DNA from: Streptomyces malaysiensis subsp. samsunensis
GTDB lineage: Bacteria > Actinomycetota > Actinomycetes > Streptomycetales > Streptomycetaceae
Length of the DNA: 64,000 bases
Reading direction: 5' to 3'
Assembly: GCF_024519315.1 (NCBI RefSeq)
Contig: NZ_JANIIC010000045.1
Location: 32,536 to 96,535 of the forward strand
Shown here: piece by piece, positions 18,000 to 26,211 of the stretch
How the letters are laid out: every line of letters begins with the position of its first letter
Position numbering within the stretch: the first letter of the stretch is position 1
The notes under the pieces: generated by a model
Seen by the model: only the letters and a program-made list of their open reading frames with translations
Databases searched by the model: none
What the model was told of the DNA's origin: nothing
Program-made: the position numbers and the translations under genes

Positions 18000-19220
18000 C
18001 TAACCGCCCCTGCCCGGCGCCCCGGAGCGGCCCGTGGCGGCCAGGAGGGCGATCACCGCGAGGGCGGCCAGCAGGATCAGCACCAGGAAGAGCACCGTCA
18101 GCACGGTGGGGTGGTTCCACAGGGCGAACACCGCGACCGGCACCAGCAGGACCCCCGTCGTCAGTCCCCGCCGGTGGTCGGCGGTCCAGGTGCCGGCCCG
18201 GCCGGTGCTCATCCCATGGGCCACGCCCCAGCGGGCCGCGCTGTCGGCGAGGATCTCGGCCCGGCCTCGTACCGTGCTCGGCAGCCGCCCCGGGCCGACC
18301 AGATAGGCGCCGAGCGCGACCACGACGCCGAGCACCAGCACGGTGAGCACGGTGACCCGCAGGAAGCGCACCACCGTGTCGAAGAGGACCGAGGCGGCCT
18401 CCCTGGACAGCACGCCCGTCGGCACATGGTCGAGGTAGTAGCGACGGCCCACCACGAGGGCCGCCGCCAGGGCGAGGGAGGCGAGCGCCGCGCCCAGGGC
18501 CGCGCGGGCGAGCGCCCGGCGGCGCCGGTGCGCGAGCAGCACTCCGGTGCCGCCGAGGGTCACCGTCAGCGCGGGCAGCCAGTTGCCGGCCAGGTCGAGA
18601 AGGCGGGCCGAGCGTCTGATCGTGTCGAGCCGGTCGGAGTGGAAGAGGACGAGCCGCTGGTGGATGTCCGGGATCCCGGTCACCGCGGGCAGCCCGGCGT
18701 CCACCAGCTGCTGTCTGACCCGCTCCACGGCGGCGCCGACGTTGAGGGTGACGGCGTGGCCCTCGACGCCGACCGGCCCGCCGCCCTTGCCGGTGAGGGC
18801 GCCCACGACGGCGGTGTGGGCGGCCCGGTTGGCGCCGGTCCACACGGCGGGGAACTGCTCACTGCGCACGATGTGGGCGGCCACCTTCCGCACCGCCTGG
18901 TCCAGGGCCGAGTCCAGCTGCGGGGCCAGCCCCTCGATGGTCTCGGCGGCCCGTTCCGGAAGGCCATGGGCGCGCAGCCAGGAGGCGATGTCGGCGGTGA
19001 CCTCCCGGCTGTTGTGGCGGATGTCGACGGCCTGGCTGACCTGCTCCACGGCGGTGTTCTGGATCGCCGGGTCCTTCGCGAGCGGCGCGACCGTCGCCAC
19101 GTAGCGGTCGGTGTCCAGGACGATGTCATGGACCCACACCGTCAGCACGGACACCGGTACGAGGAGACAACCGAGCAGGATCAGCAGGGCCGACACGGCG
19201 CTTCTGGCCATGACACCCAT
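18000..19220 (-). CDS. Large membrane protein of unknown function
   Basis: A 406-residue protein. One N-terminal membrane segment (VSALLILLGCLLVPVSVLTV) is followed by an exported region of about 180 residues that is helical and polar, then four or five segments towards the C-terminus (LPALTVTLGGTGVLLA, ALASLALAAALVVG, VTVLTVLVLGVVVALGA, VLTVLFLVLILLAALAVIALL). This one-plus-many topology is common in actinobacterial hypothetical integral membrane proteins. ATG 19220 and ATG 19211 are both possible. I do not recognise a characterised family. Confidence 0.8.
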   Translation of the reverse strand: MGVMARSAVSALLILLGCLLVPVSVLTVWVHDIVLDTDRYVATVAPLAKDPAIQNTAVEQVSQAVDIRHNSREVTADIASWLRAHGLPERAAETIEGLAPQLDSALDQAVRKVAAHIVRSEQFPAVWTGANRAAHTAVVGALTGKGGGPVGVEGHAVTLNVGAAVERVRQQLVDAGLPAVTGIPDIHQRLVLFHSDRLDTIRRSARLLDLAGNWLPALTVTLGGTGVLLAHRRRRALARAALGAALASLALAAALVVGRRYYLDHVPTGVLSREAASVLFDTVVRFLRVTVLTVLVLGVVVALGAYLVGPGRLPSTVRGRAEILADSAARWGVAHGMSTGRAGTWTADHRRGLTTGVLLVPVAVFALWNHPTVLTVLFLVLILLAALAVIALLAATGRSGAPGRGG

Positions 19221-19380
19221 CTCCCGCCTTCCCCGGCGGGGCCGCATCCCGGGTGACACATGCGGGTGAGCGGATATGGCCAAGCGGATCAGCGGGCCCG
19301 GCGGGCCGGGCGGAGGTGTGGGCCCCGGCGGATCCACGGGCTGCTACGGATCACCGATTCCACGGATCGCCGGTTCCCAC

Positions 19381-19410
19381 GGATCCACGCGAACCGGATC
19401 CACGCGAACC
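19381..19410. repeat. Two tandem copies of a 15-bp unit
   Basis: GGATCCACGCGAACC occurs twice in direct succession, and several partial copies (GGATCCACGG, GGATCACCG) precede it from about 19331. The array lies downstream of the DUF6986 gene terminator. Confidence 0.9.
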
Positions 19411-19420
19411 GGCGGGCGCT

Positions 19421-19450
19421 CATGGTTCGGCGGGCTCCCGCCGAACCATG
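19421..19450 (-). terminator. Hairpin terminator of the DUF6986 gene
   Basis: CATGGTTCGGCGGG pairs with CCCGCCGAACCATG around two bases, 29 bases past the minus-strand stop at 19479. The stem is perfect and there is no U-tract. Confidence 0.75.
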
Positions 19451-19478
19451 GATTCCGGCGCCCCGGCCGCCTCCTCCG

Positions 19479-20774
19479 TCAGGACGCGGCCGGAGCCCGC
19501 CCCGCCAGCGCGTCGAGTTCCGCGCGGCCCAGGCCCGTCAGCCGCTCGACCTCGGCGCCGTCGAGGGCCCCGCAGTCCAGCCCGCGCACCAGATGGCCGC
19601 TGAGCGCCTTGGCGGTGGCCGGTTCGTCGGCGATGCCGGTGCCTCCGGCCGTACGGGCCGCATACGCGGCGAGCCGTTCCGCCGCGGCCTCCAGACCCTC
19701 GCGGTAGAACGCGTAGACGGCGGCGTAGCGGGTGGGGAGATGGCCGGGGTGCATGTCCCAGCCCTGGTAGTACGCGCGCGCCAACGACCGCCGGACCAGG
19801 CGGTGGTGGAGCCGCCAGGCGTCGTGCACCCGCTCGGTGGGGCCGACCGGCAGGACGTTGGTCGAGCCGTCGGAGAGCCGTACGCCGGTGCCGGCGGCGG
19901 CGACCTGCATCACCGCCTTGGCGTGGTCGGCGGCGGGGTGGTCCATGGACTGGTGGGCGGCGCCGACCCCACAGGCGGCGCTGTAGTCGAAGGTGCCGTA
20001 GTGCAGCCCGGTGGCGCGCCCCTCGGCTGCGTCGATCATCCGGGCGACGGTGGCGCGGCCGTCGGGGCCGAGGATGGCCTGGGTGGTCTCGATCTGCATC
20101 TCGAAGCCGATGCGGCCCGGGGCGAGCCCGTGGGCCTTCTCGAACTCCTCGCACAGCCGGGCCATCGCGGTGACCTGCTCGGCGTACGTCACCTTGGGGA
20201 GGGTGAGCACGAGGCCGTCCGGCAGTCCTCCGGCGGCCATCAGTCCGGTGAGGAAGATGTCGAGGGTGCGGATGCCGCGGTCGCGTACGGCGGCCTCCAT
20301 GCACTTCATCCGGATGCCCGCATAGGGCGGCGCGGTGCCCGCCGCGGAGGCGGCCGCGACGAGCGAGGCGGCGCGGGCGGCCGCTGCGTCCTCCTCGGCG
20401 TCGGGGCGGGGGCCGTAGCCGTCCTCGAAGTCGATGCGCAGGTCCTCCACGGGCTCGCGCTCCAGCTTGGCCCGCACCCGGGTGTGGACGGGTCCGGCGA
20501 GGTCGTCGGGGAGGCCGAGGACGGCGGCGAAGGAGGCGGCGTCGGGGGCGTGCCGGTCGAGGGCCGCCAGCGCCTGGTCGCCCCAGTCGCGCACCGTACC
20601 GGCGGTGAGGAGGTCGGCGGGGACGTAGGCGGTGTGGACGGGCTGACGGGTGCCCGGGTCGCCGGGGTAGCGGCGGGCGAGCTCGGCGTCCACGGCGGCG
20701 AGGGAGTCGGCGATGGACGCCCGTACGGCACCGGGCAGGCTGGTCCGCACCGTCTCCTGGGGCTCAGGTTCCAT
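19479..20774 (-). CDS. DUF6986 family protein, HpcH/HpaI aldolase-like
   Basis: A 431-residue TIM-barrel protein of the aldolase/citrate lyase/malate synthase superfamily. Acidic metal-site motifs are visible: RIDFEDGYGPRPDAEEDAA near residue 115 and FEMQIETTQAILGPDGR near residue 225, with GLHYGTFDYSAACGVGAAHQ after it. This arrangement is seen in a Streptomyces family often placed near purine/allantoin catabolism genes; that context is recalled rather than visible here. A palindrome TTCC-N7-GGAA lies upstream at 20811-20825. The reaction is not established. Confidence 0.85.
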   Translation of the reverse strand: MEPEPQETVRTSLPGAVRASIADSLAAVDAELARRYPGDPGTRQPVHTAYVPADLLTAGTVRDWGDQALAALDRHAPDAASFAAVLGLPDDLAGPVHTRVRAKLEREPVEDLRIDFEDGYGPRPDAEEDAAAARAASLVAAASAAGTAPPYAGIRMKCMEAAVRDRGIRTLDIFLTGLMAAGGLPDGLVLTLPKVTYAEQVTAMARLCEEFEKAHGLAPGRIGFEMQIETTQAILGPDGRATVARMIDAAEGRATGLHYGTFDYSAACGVGAAHQSMDHPAADHAKAVMQVAAAGTGVRLSDGSTNVLPVGPTERVHDAWRLHHRLVRRSLARAYYQGWDMHPGHLPTRYAAVYAFYREGLEAAAERLAAYAARTAGGTGIADEPATAKALSGHLVRGLDCGALDGAEVERLTGLGRAELDALAGRAPAAS

Positions 20775-20810
20775 GTCCGCTCCTCCGCCCTTCCGGTATC
20801 CCCGCCCACA

Positions 20811-20825
20811 TTCCGCGTTATGGAA
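20811..20825. promoter_or_regulatory. Palindromic operator candidate upstream of DUF6986 gene
   Basis: TTCCGCGTTATGGAA is a TTCC-N7-GGAA dyad, 37 bases upstream of the ATG; a related half (ATCCGGAACGCG) follows at about 20830. It resembles IclR-type operators, but the match is by eye. Confidence 0.4.
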
Positions 20826-20888
20826 ACGACAATCCGGAACGCGAAGTTATCCGGACGCTCAACGGCAGGTCAACACCCCCTCGGCAGA

Positions 20889-20927
20889 CACGGGGCCCCG
20901 TACGCGCATCGCGTACGGGGCCCCGTG
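20889..20927 (-). terminator. 18-bp stem terminator of etfA
   Basis: CACGGGGCCCCGTACGCG pairs perfectly with its complement around the loop CAT, 27 bases beyond the etfA stop. One of the strongest stems in the window; it ends the etfBA unit. Confidence 0.85.
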
Positions 20928-20954
20928 GAAACGCCTTGCGGGGACCGCGGGGGA

Positions 20955-21917
20955 TCAGCCCTTGCGGGCCTTGACCTCCTCGGTGAGCTGCGGGACGACC
21001 TCGAAGAGGTCGCCCACCACGCCGTAGTCGACCAGGTCGAAGATCGGGGCCTCGGAGTCCTTGTTGACGGCCACGATGGTCTTCGAGGTCTGCATACCGG
21101 CCCGGTGCTGGATCGCGCCCGAGATGCCCGCCGCGATGTAGAGCTGCGGCGAGACGGTCTTGCCGGTCTGGCCGACCTGGTTGGTGTGCGGGTACCAGCC
21201 CGCGTCCACCGCGGCACGCGAGGCACCGACGGCCGCGCCGAGGGAGTCGGCGAGGGCCTCGACGACGGGGAAGTTCTCCGCGCCGCCCACCCCACGGCCG
21301 CCGGAGACCACGATCGCGGCCTCGGTCAGCTCCGGGCGGCCCGTCGACTCGCGCGCCGCACGGGAGACGACCTTCGTACCGGTCGCCTTGTCGGAGAAGG
21401 ACACGCTCAGCGCCTCGACCGCGCCCGCGGCCGGAGCGGCCTCCACGGCGGCCGAGTTCGGCTTGACCGTGATCACCGGAGTGCCCTTGGAGACCCGGGA
21501 CTTGGTGGTGAAGGCGGCGGCGAACACCGACTGCGTGGCCACCGGGCCCTCCACGCCGGCCTCCAGGTCCACGGCGTCGGTGATGATGCCCGAGCCGATG
21601 CGGACCGCGAGCCGGGCCGCGATCTCCTTGCCCTCCGTGGAGGACGGGAACAGCACGGCGGCCGGGGACACGGCCTCGTACGCGGCCTGGAGCGCGTCCA
21701 CCTTCGGGACCACCAGGTAGTCGGCGTACTCGGACGCGTCATGGGTCAGGACCTTCACCGCGCCGTGCTCGGCGAGGGCCGCAGCGGTGTCGGCGGCACC
21801 GGAGCCGAGGGCGACGGCGACGGGCTCGCCGACGCGGCGGGCCAGGGTCAGCAGCTCCAGGGTGGGCTTGCGGACGGCGCCGTCCACGTGGTCGACGTAA
21901 ACAAGGACTTCAGCCAT
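20955..21917 (-). CDS. etfA: Electron transfer flavoprotein alpha subunit
   Basis: A 320-residue FAD-binding ETF subunit that accepts electrons from acyl-CoA and related dehydrogenases and passes them to the respiratory chain. The N-terminal domain starts MAEVLVYVDHVDGAVRKP. The C-terminal FAD domain contains the signature YIAAGISGAIQHRAGMQTSK followed by IVAVNKDSEAPIF, and the FAD-ADP loop GRPELTEAAIVVSGGRGVGG. The frame is open further upstream, but ATG 21917 is the family start. It follows etfB by 82 bases in the usual order etfB-etfA and ends at a strong hairpin. Confidence 0.97.
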   Translation of the reverse strand: MAEVLVYVDHVDGAVRKPTLELLTLARRVGEPVAVALGSGAADTAAALAEHGAVKVLTHDASEYADYLVVPKVDALQAAYEAVSPAAVLFPSSTEGKEIAARLAVRIGSGIITDAVDLEAGVEGPVATQSVFAAAFTTKSRVSKGTPVITVKPNSAAVEAAPAAGAVEALSVSFSDKATGTKVVSRAARESTGRPELTEAAIVVSGGRGVGGAENFPVVEALADSLGAAVGASRAAVDAGWYPHTNQVGQTGKTVSPQLYIAAGISGAIQHRAGMQTSKTIVAVNKDSEAPIFDLVDYGVVGDLFEVVPQLTEEVKARKG

Positions 21918-21999
21918 GGGAATCGCTCTCCTGCGACATGCGAAAGATCTGGGGTAGGGGCGACGCGGCTCACATGAACTTCTGACCCGCGAGGCAGCG

Positions 22000-22785
22000 T
22001 CAGATGAATTTGCGCTCCGCGAGAAAGGCGGCGAGCTGCTTGCCGCCCTCGCCCTCGTCCTTGACGATCGTGCCTGCGGTGCGGGCCGGACGCTCGGTGG
22101 CACCGTCCACGGCGGACCAGGCGCCCTCGAGACCGACCTCGTCCGACTCGATCTCCAGGTCCTCGAGGTCCCAGGACTCCACCGGCTTCTTCTTCGCCGC
22201 CATGATGCCCTTGAACGACGGGTAACGGGCCTCACCGGACTGGTCGGTCACCGACACCACCGCCGGCAGCCGCGCCTCCAGCTGCTCGGTCGCGGTGTCC
22301 CCGTCACGGCGCCCCTTCACGGTGCCGTCCTCGACCGACACCTCCGCCAGCAGCGACACCTGCGGGACGCCCAGGCGCTCCGCCAGCATCGCCGGGAGCA
22401 CACCCATGGTGCCGTCGGTGGAGGCCATCCCGCAGACCACCAGGTCATAGCCGGTCTTCTCGATGGCCTTGGCCAGCACCAGCGAGGTGCCCAGCGCATC
22501 GGTGCCGTGCAGATCGTCGTCCTCGACGTGCACGGCCTTGTCCGCACCCATCGACAGCGCCTTGCGCAGCGCGTCCTTGGCGTCCTCCGGACCGACGGTC
22601 AGCACGGTGATCTCGGCGTCGTCGGCCTCATCGGCGATCTGGAGAGCCTGCTCGACCGCGTACTCGTCCAGCTCCGAGAGCAGGCCGTCCACATCGTCGC
22701 GATCGACGGTCAGGTCTTCGGCGAAGTGCCGGTCGCCGGTGGCGTCGGGCACGTACTTAACACAGACAACGATCCTCAAGCTCAC
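22000..22785 (-). CDS. etfB: Electron transfer flavoprotein beta subunit
   Basis: A 261-residue AMP-binding ETF subunit, partner of EtfA. It starts SLRIVVCVKYVPDATGDRHF, has the AMP-site region VCGMASTDGTMGVLPAMLAE, and the recognition-loop region ARLPAVVSVTDQSGEARYP around residue 175. GTG 22785 follows AGGAGAG. The upstream 260 bases hold an operator candidate TACTCGTCAGTA. Confidence 0.97.
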   Translation of the reverse strand: MSLRIVVCVKYVPDATGDRHFAEDLTVDRDDVDGLLSELDEYAVEQALQIADEADDAEITVLTVGPEDAKDALRKALSMGADKAVHVEDDDLHGTDALGTSLVLAKAIEKTGYDLVVCGMASTDGTMGVLPAMLAERLGVPQVSLLAEVSVEDGTVKGRRDGDTATEQLEARLPAVVSVTDQSGEARYPSFKGIMAAKKKPVESWDLEDLEIESDEVGLEGAWSAVDGATERPARTAGTIVKDEGEGGKQLAAFLAERKFI

Positions 22786-22917
22786 GCCGGCTCTCCTACT
22801 GCATCGTCTCTACCGAGCTGCCTTGTTGCTGGCAGCATAGGCGCCTTCGGGGGGCGGGACCCGGGCGGTACCGCGGGCGGTTTCCTGCCGGGGCGGCCCA
22901 TGCACCGCAGCGAAATA

Positions 22918-22931
22918 TTACTCGTCAGTAC
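22918..22931. promoter_or_regulatory. Operator candidate upstream of etfB
   Basis: TTACTCGTCAGTAC contains the dyad TACT-CGTC-AGTA inside an AT-rich run (AAATATTACT) about 135 bases before the etfB start. The shape fits a TetR-type repressor of fatty-acid oxidation genes, by recollection of similar motifs. Confidence 0.4.
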
Positions 22932-23049
22932 ACCCAGCTCATTCCCCGGATGCAAGCCGCTTGAACTGTGACCTTGCCAACGGCCGCGATCAGCCGCGGG
23001 AGTACGGGCCGATCAGCGGCGGGAGTGCGCGCCGGCGGGCGGGCGCGGC

Positions 23050-23556
23050 TCAGTCCCGGAGCGTGTTGAAGCGGCCCTGGTGGTAGAGCAGCGGACGGCC
23101 CGCCCCGGCCGCGGTACCGGTGGTCACCTCGCCGATCAGCACCCGGTGGTCCCCGGCCGGTATCCGGGCCACCAGCCGGCACACCAGCCACGCCAGCACC
23201 CCGTCGAGCACCGGTACGCCCTCCGGTCCCGAGTGCCAGCGGGTGGCAGGTCCGAAGCGGTCGGCACCGCTGCGCGCGAAGGTCGCGGCCAGCTCCCGCT
23301 GGTGCTCGCCCAGGATGTGGACGCCGACGTACTCGCTCTCGGAGAGCACCGGCCAGCTCGAGGAGTCGGTGCCCACTCCGAAGGAGAGCAGCGGCGGCTC
23401 GGCGGCGACGGAGGAGAGGGAGGTGGCGGTGAAGCCTACGGGGCGGCTGCCCCGGGCGGTGATCACAGCGACGCCGGAGGCGTGCCGGCGGAAGACGGAG
23501 CGGAAGATGTCGGTCGTCGCGATCGGGGACGTGCCGAGGTCATGCGTTGCCGTCAT
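23050..23556 (-). CDS. Flavin reductase family protein (FMN-binding split barrel)
   Basis: A 168-residue NAD(P)H:flavin reductase that supplies reduced flavin to a monooxygenase. Features are the N-terminal FRRHASGVAVITARG, GFTATSLSSVAAEPPLLSF (flavin-binding), and the C-terminal GEVTTGTAAGAGRPLLYHQG with the conserved DHR-like pair in PAGDHRVLIGE. It is preceded by a 26-residue leader peptide gene of a type linked to sulfur metabolism, so the partner monooxygenase may act on organosulfur compounds; no such gene is adjacent. Confidence 0.9.
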   Translation of the reverse strand: MTATHDLGTSPIATTDIFRSVFRRHASGVAVITARGSRPVGFTATSLSSVAAEPPLLSFGVGTDSSSWPVLSESEYVGVHILGEHQRELAATFARSGADRFGPATRWHSGPEGVPVLDGVLAWLVCRLVARIPAGDHRVLIGEVTTGTAAGAGRPLLYHQGRFNTLRD

Positions 23557-23611
23557 GGGGTCGTCCTTCTGCCGGAGGGTACGGGCGGGGGCGGTGCTTG
23601 TCGTCGTTCAC

Positions 23612-23692
23612 TCACCCGCCCGGACACCGCGCGCCCGCGACCCGCACCAGGTCCATGTGCGCACATCCGTAGAGAAGCAGTCCAGGCAGCAT
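23612..23692 (-). CDS. Putative Cys-containing leader peptide (26 aa)
   Basis: A short gene too small for routine calling: ATG 23692, 26 codons, TGA at 23612-23614. The C-terminal half HMDLVRVAGARCPGG closely follows the actinobacterial leader-peptide pattern H-(V/I/M)-D-L-x-R-V-x-(S/G)-A-x-C that precedes sulfur-assimilation and related genes. It lies 55 bases upstream of the flavin reductase start on the same strand. Known family members act as Cys-responsive attenuators; here that role is inferred. Confidence 0.7.
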   Translation of the reverse strand: MLPGLLLYGCAHMDLVRVAGARCPGG

Positions 23693-23749
23693 GACGTTCA
23701 CCCTGGCCACGCCGGGTGCGGACCGTCAAGTGGGGCCGGGCTCGGTAGC

Positions 23750-24076
23750 TCACACGGCTTCACCCAGAGCGGCGATCACATCGGCTCGGCGCGGCTGCCC
23801 GGAGGCCCGCCGTACGATCCGCCCGGCGGCGTCGAGCACCAGCACGGTGGGGGTACGGGCGATGCCCAGCGCCCGAACGAGCTCCAGCCGGGACTCGGCG
23901 TCGATCTCGATATGCGCCACGCCGGCCACCATCGCGGCCACTTCGGACAGCGTCCGCCGGGTGGCCCGGCAGGGCTGGCAGAATGCGCTGGAGAACTGGA
24001 CCAGCGTCGCCCGCTCGCCCAGCTCCGCGTCCAGCTCGGCGGCGCCCAGCCGCCGGCTCCCGTCGCCGTCTCGCAC
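23750..24076 (-). CDS. Thioredoxin-like protein
   Basis: A 108-residue thioredoxin-fold protein with strand ATLVQFSSAF, active site CQPC (FCQPCRATRR), the downstream VAHIEIDAES strand and a cis-Pro in IARTPTVLVLDAAGR. The active-site loop CQPC differs from the classical CGPC. A longer frame starting at 24214 exists, but GGGAGGAG directly before GTG 24076 makes this the likely start. It is a single gene just upstream of the leader peptide region. Confidence 0.88.
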   Translation of the reverse strand: MRDGDGSRRLGAAELDAELGERATLVQFSSAFCQPCRATRRTLSEVAAMVAGVAHIEIDAESRLELVRALGIARTPTVLVLDAAGRIVRRASGQPRRADVIAALGEAV

Positions 24077-24294
24077 CTGTCTCCTCCCGGTCGGGCCTCC
24101 CTCGTGCAGCGTCCTGGACGCCCCGGAGATTCCCCGCCGGCCCTCCGACGTGATGAGGATCTCCCGGCCGGGAGGCGCCGCCCGGTAGCACAAAGGGATG
24201 ACATCGGGCACCATCTGCCAGAAGCCGGAAACCTACGGCCGCGTAACTTCCGCCGGGAGAACCCTCCCAAGGGCATACGGATGAAGGGTCCTCA

Positions 24295-25026
24295 ATGGCA
24301 GAGCTCGTCTACCCCCCGGTGATCGGCGTCGCCCGCACCATGTTCAAGGCGCTCGATCTGCGCTTCGACATCAAGGGCACCGAGAACGTCCCGGAGCGGG
24401 GCGGCGCGGTTCTGGTGAGCAACCACATCGGCTATCTCGACTTCGTCTTCTGCGGGCTGACCACCCGTCCGGCGAAGCGGCTGGTGCGGTTCATGGCGAA
24501 GGAGTCGGTCTTCCGGCACAAGGTCTCCGGGCCGCTGATGCGCGCGATGAAGCACATTCCGGTGGACCGCGCGGCGGGCATGGACGCGTACAGGCACGCC
24601 CTGAAGTCGCTGCGCTCCGGCGAGATCGTCGGCGTCTTCCCGGAGGCGACGATCTCGCAGTCCTTCACCCTCAAGAACTTCAAGTCGGGCGCGGCCCGGC
24701 TGGCGCAGGAGGCGGGGGTCCCGCTGCTGCCGATGGCTCTGTGGGGCACACAGCGGCTGTGGACCAAGGGCCACAAGCGGGCGCTGGGCCGCCACCATTT
24801 CCCGATCACGATGCGGGTCGGCGAGCCGATGGAGGCCGACCCGACCGAGCCCTCGGACACCCTGACCGAGCGGCTGCGCACCCGGGTGCAGGACCTGCTG
24901 GAAGCGGCGCAGCGGGCGTATCCGGTGCGGCCCAAGGGCCCGGAGGACACCTGGTGGGTCCCGGCCCATCTGGGCGGCACCGCCCCCACCCCGGCCGAGG
25001 CCGTGGCCCTGGACCGGCGCCGGTAG
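24295..25026 (+). CDS. 1-acyl-sn-glycerol-3-phosphate acyltransferase family protein
   Basis: A 243-residue PlsC-family acyltransferase acting on membrane lipids. The catalytic HX4D is SNHIGYLD (His44, Asp49); block II is the RxM-containing VRFMAKESVF; block III is the substrate-phosphate motif FPEATIS; block IV is LLPMALWGTQR. Length is typical of the soluble/peripheral Streptomyces group. It could make phosphatidic acid or acylate another alcohol. A repeat and a shared bidirectional hairpin follow. Confidence 0.92.
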   Translation: MAELVYPPVIGVARTMFKALDLRFDIKGTENVPERGGAVLVSNHIGYLDFVFCGLTTRPAKRLVRFMAKESVFRHKVSGPLMRAMKHIPVDRAAGMDAYRHALKSLRSGEIVGVFPEATISQSFTLKNFKSGAARLAQEAGVPLLPMALWGTQRLWTKGHKRALGRHHFPITMRVGEPMEADPTEPSDTLTERLRTRVQDLLEAAQRAYPVRPKGPEDTWWVPAHLGGTAPTPAEAVALDRRR

Positions 25027-25047
25027 GCCGGTGGCCGGACCGGCGCC

Positions 25048-25104
25048 CGATCCGCCGGTGACGCAAACTCACGGCCGATCCGCCGGTGACGCGGAGACTC
25101 ACGG
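25048..25104. repeat. Direct repeat of about 27 bp, two copies
   Basis: CGATCCGCCGGTGACGC followed by AAACTCACGG, then the same 17-mer followed by GGAGACTCACGG. The copies are one base apart and lie just before the bidirectional hairpin. Confidence 0.9.
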
Positions 25105-25126
25105 GCGGGCCCCGGCGGCCCGCCCG
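25102..25126. terminator. Bidirectional hairpin between PlsC-type gene and threonine aldolase
   Basis: CGGGCGGGCC and GGCCCGCCCG pair around five bases, between two convergent stops (25026 and 25150). Confidence 0.65.
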
Positions 25127-25149
25127 GCGCGCGTATTTCCGGACAGGGG

Positions 25150-26211
25150 CTAGCGGCCCATCTCCTCCTTGAGGGCGGTGATGAAGCCGTCCACGTCCTC
25201 CTCCGTGGTGTCGAAGGAGCACATCCAGCGCACATCGCCCGCGGTCTCGTCCCAGAAATAGAAGCGGTAGCGCTTCTGGAGGCGTTCGCTCACCTCGTGC
25301 GGGAGGCGGGCGAAGACCGCGTTGGCCTGGACCGGGTGGAGGATCTTCACTCCGTCCACCGAGCGCACGCCGTCGGCCAGCCGCCGGGCCATGGTGTTGG
25401 CGTGGCGGGCGCTGCGCAGCCACAGGTCGCGGGCGAGCAGCGCCTCCAGCTGGACGGAGATGAACCGCATCTTGGACGCCAGCTGCATGGACAGCTTGCG
25501 CAGATGCTTCATGGCGCCCACCGCGTCCGGATCGAGGACGACGACGGCCTCGCCGAAGAGCATTCCGTTCTTGGTGCCGCCGAAGGACACGATGTCGACG
25601 CCCGCCGCGTTGGTGAACGCGCGCATCGGCACGTCCAGCGCCGCGGCCGCGTTGGCTATCCGGGCGCCGTCGAGGTGGACCTTCATCCCGCGCTCATGGG
25701 CGTGGTCACAGATGGCGCGGATCTCGTCCACCGTGTAGACGGTGCCGAGCTCGGTGTTCTGGGCGATCGAGACGACCTGCGGCATCGCCCGGTGCTCATC
25801 GTCCCAGCCCCACGCCTGGCGGTCGATGAGCTCGGGGGTGAGCTTGCCGTCCTCGGTGGGGACGGTGAGCAGCTTCAGCCCGCCGACGCGCTCGGGCGCC
25901 CCGCACTCGTCGACGTTGATATGGGCGCTCTCGGCGCAGATGACCGCGCCCCAGCGGTCGGTGAGGGCCTGGAGCGCGACGACGTTGGACCCGGTTCCGT
26001 TGAAGACCGGGAACGCCTGCGCGTGCGGGCCGAAGTGGCTGCGCATGACGAACTGGAGATGCGCGGTGTAGTCGTCCTCGCCGTAGGAGACCTGATGGCC
26101 TTCGTTGGCGAGGGCGAGCGCGGCGAGGATCTCCGGGTGGACGCCGGCGTAGTTGTCGCTGGCGAAGCCGCGTACCTCGGGATCGTGGTGGCGGCGGGCG
26201 TCGGTCCTCAC
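25150..26211 (-). CDS. ltaE: Low-specificity L-threonine aldolase
   Basis: A 353-residue PLP enzyme of fold type I that cleaves threonine/allo-threonine to glycine and acetaldehyde. The N-terminus GFASDNYAGVHPEI is the family start; HLDGARIANAAAAL holds the PLP-pyridine Asp and the phosphate/cofactor Arg; the PLP Lys is in SFGGTKNGMLFGEA. GTG 26211 overlaps the upstream SDR stop (GTGA), so translation is coupled. Last gene of a DUF6421-SDR-aldolase operon. Confidence 0.92.
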   Translation of the reverse strand: MRTDARRHHDPEVRGFASDNYAGVHPEILAALALANEGHQVSYGEDDYTAHLQFVMRSHFGPHAQAFPVFNGTGSNVVALQALTDRWGAVICAESAHINVDECGAPERVGGLKLLTVPTEDGKLTPELIDRQAWGWDDEHRAMPQVVSIAQNTELGTVYTVDEIRAICDHAHERGMKVHLDGARIANAAAALDVPMRAFTNAAGVDIVSFGGTKNGMLFGEAVVVLDPDAVGAMKHLRKLSMQLASKMRFISVQLEALLARDLWLRSARHANTMARRLADGVRSVDGVKILHPVQANAVFARLPHEVSERLQKRYRFYFWDETAGDVRWMCSFDTTEEDVDGFITALKEEMGR

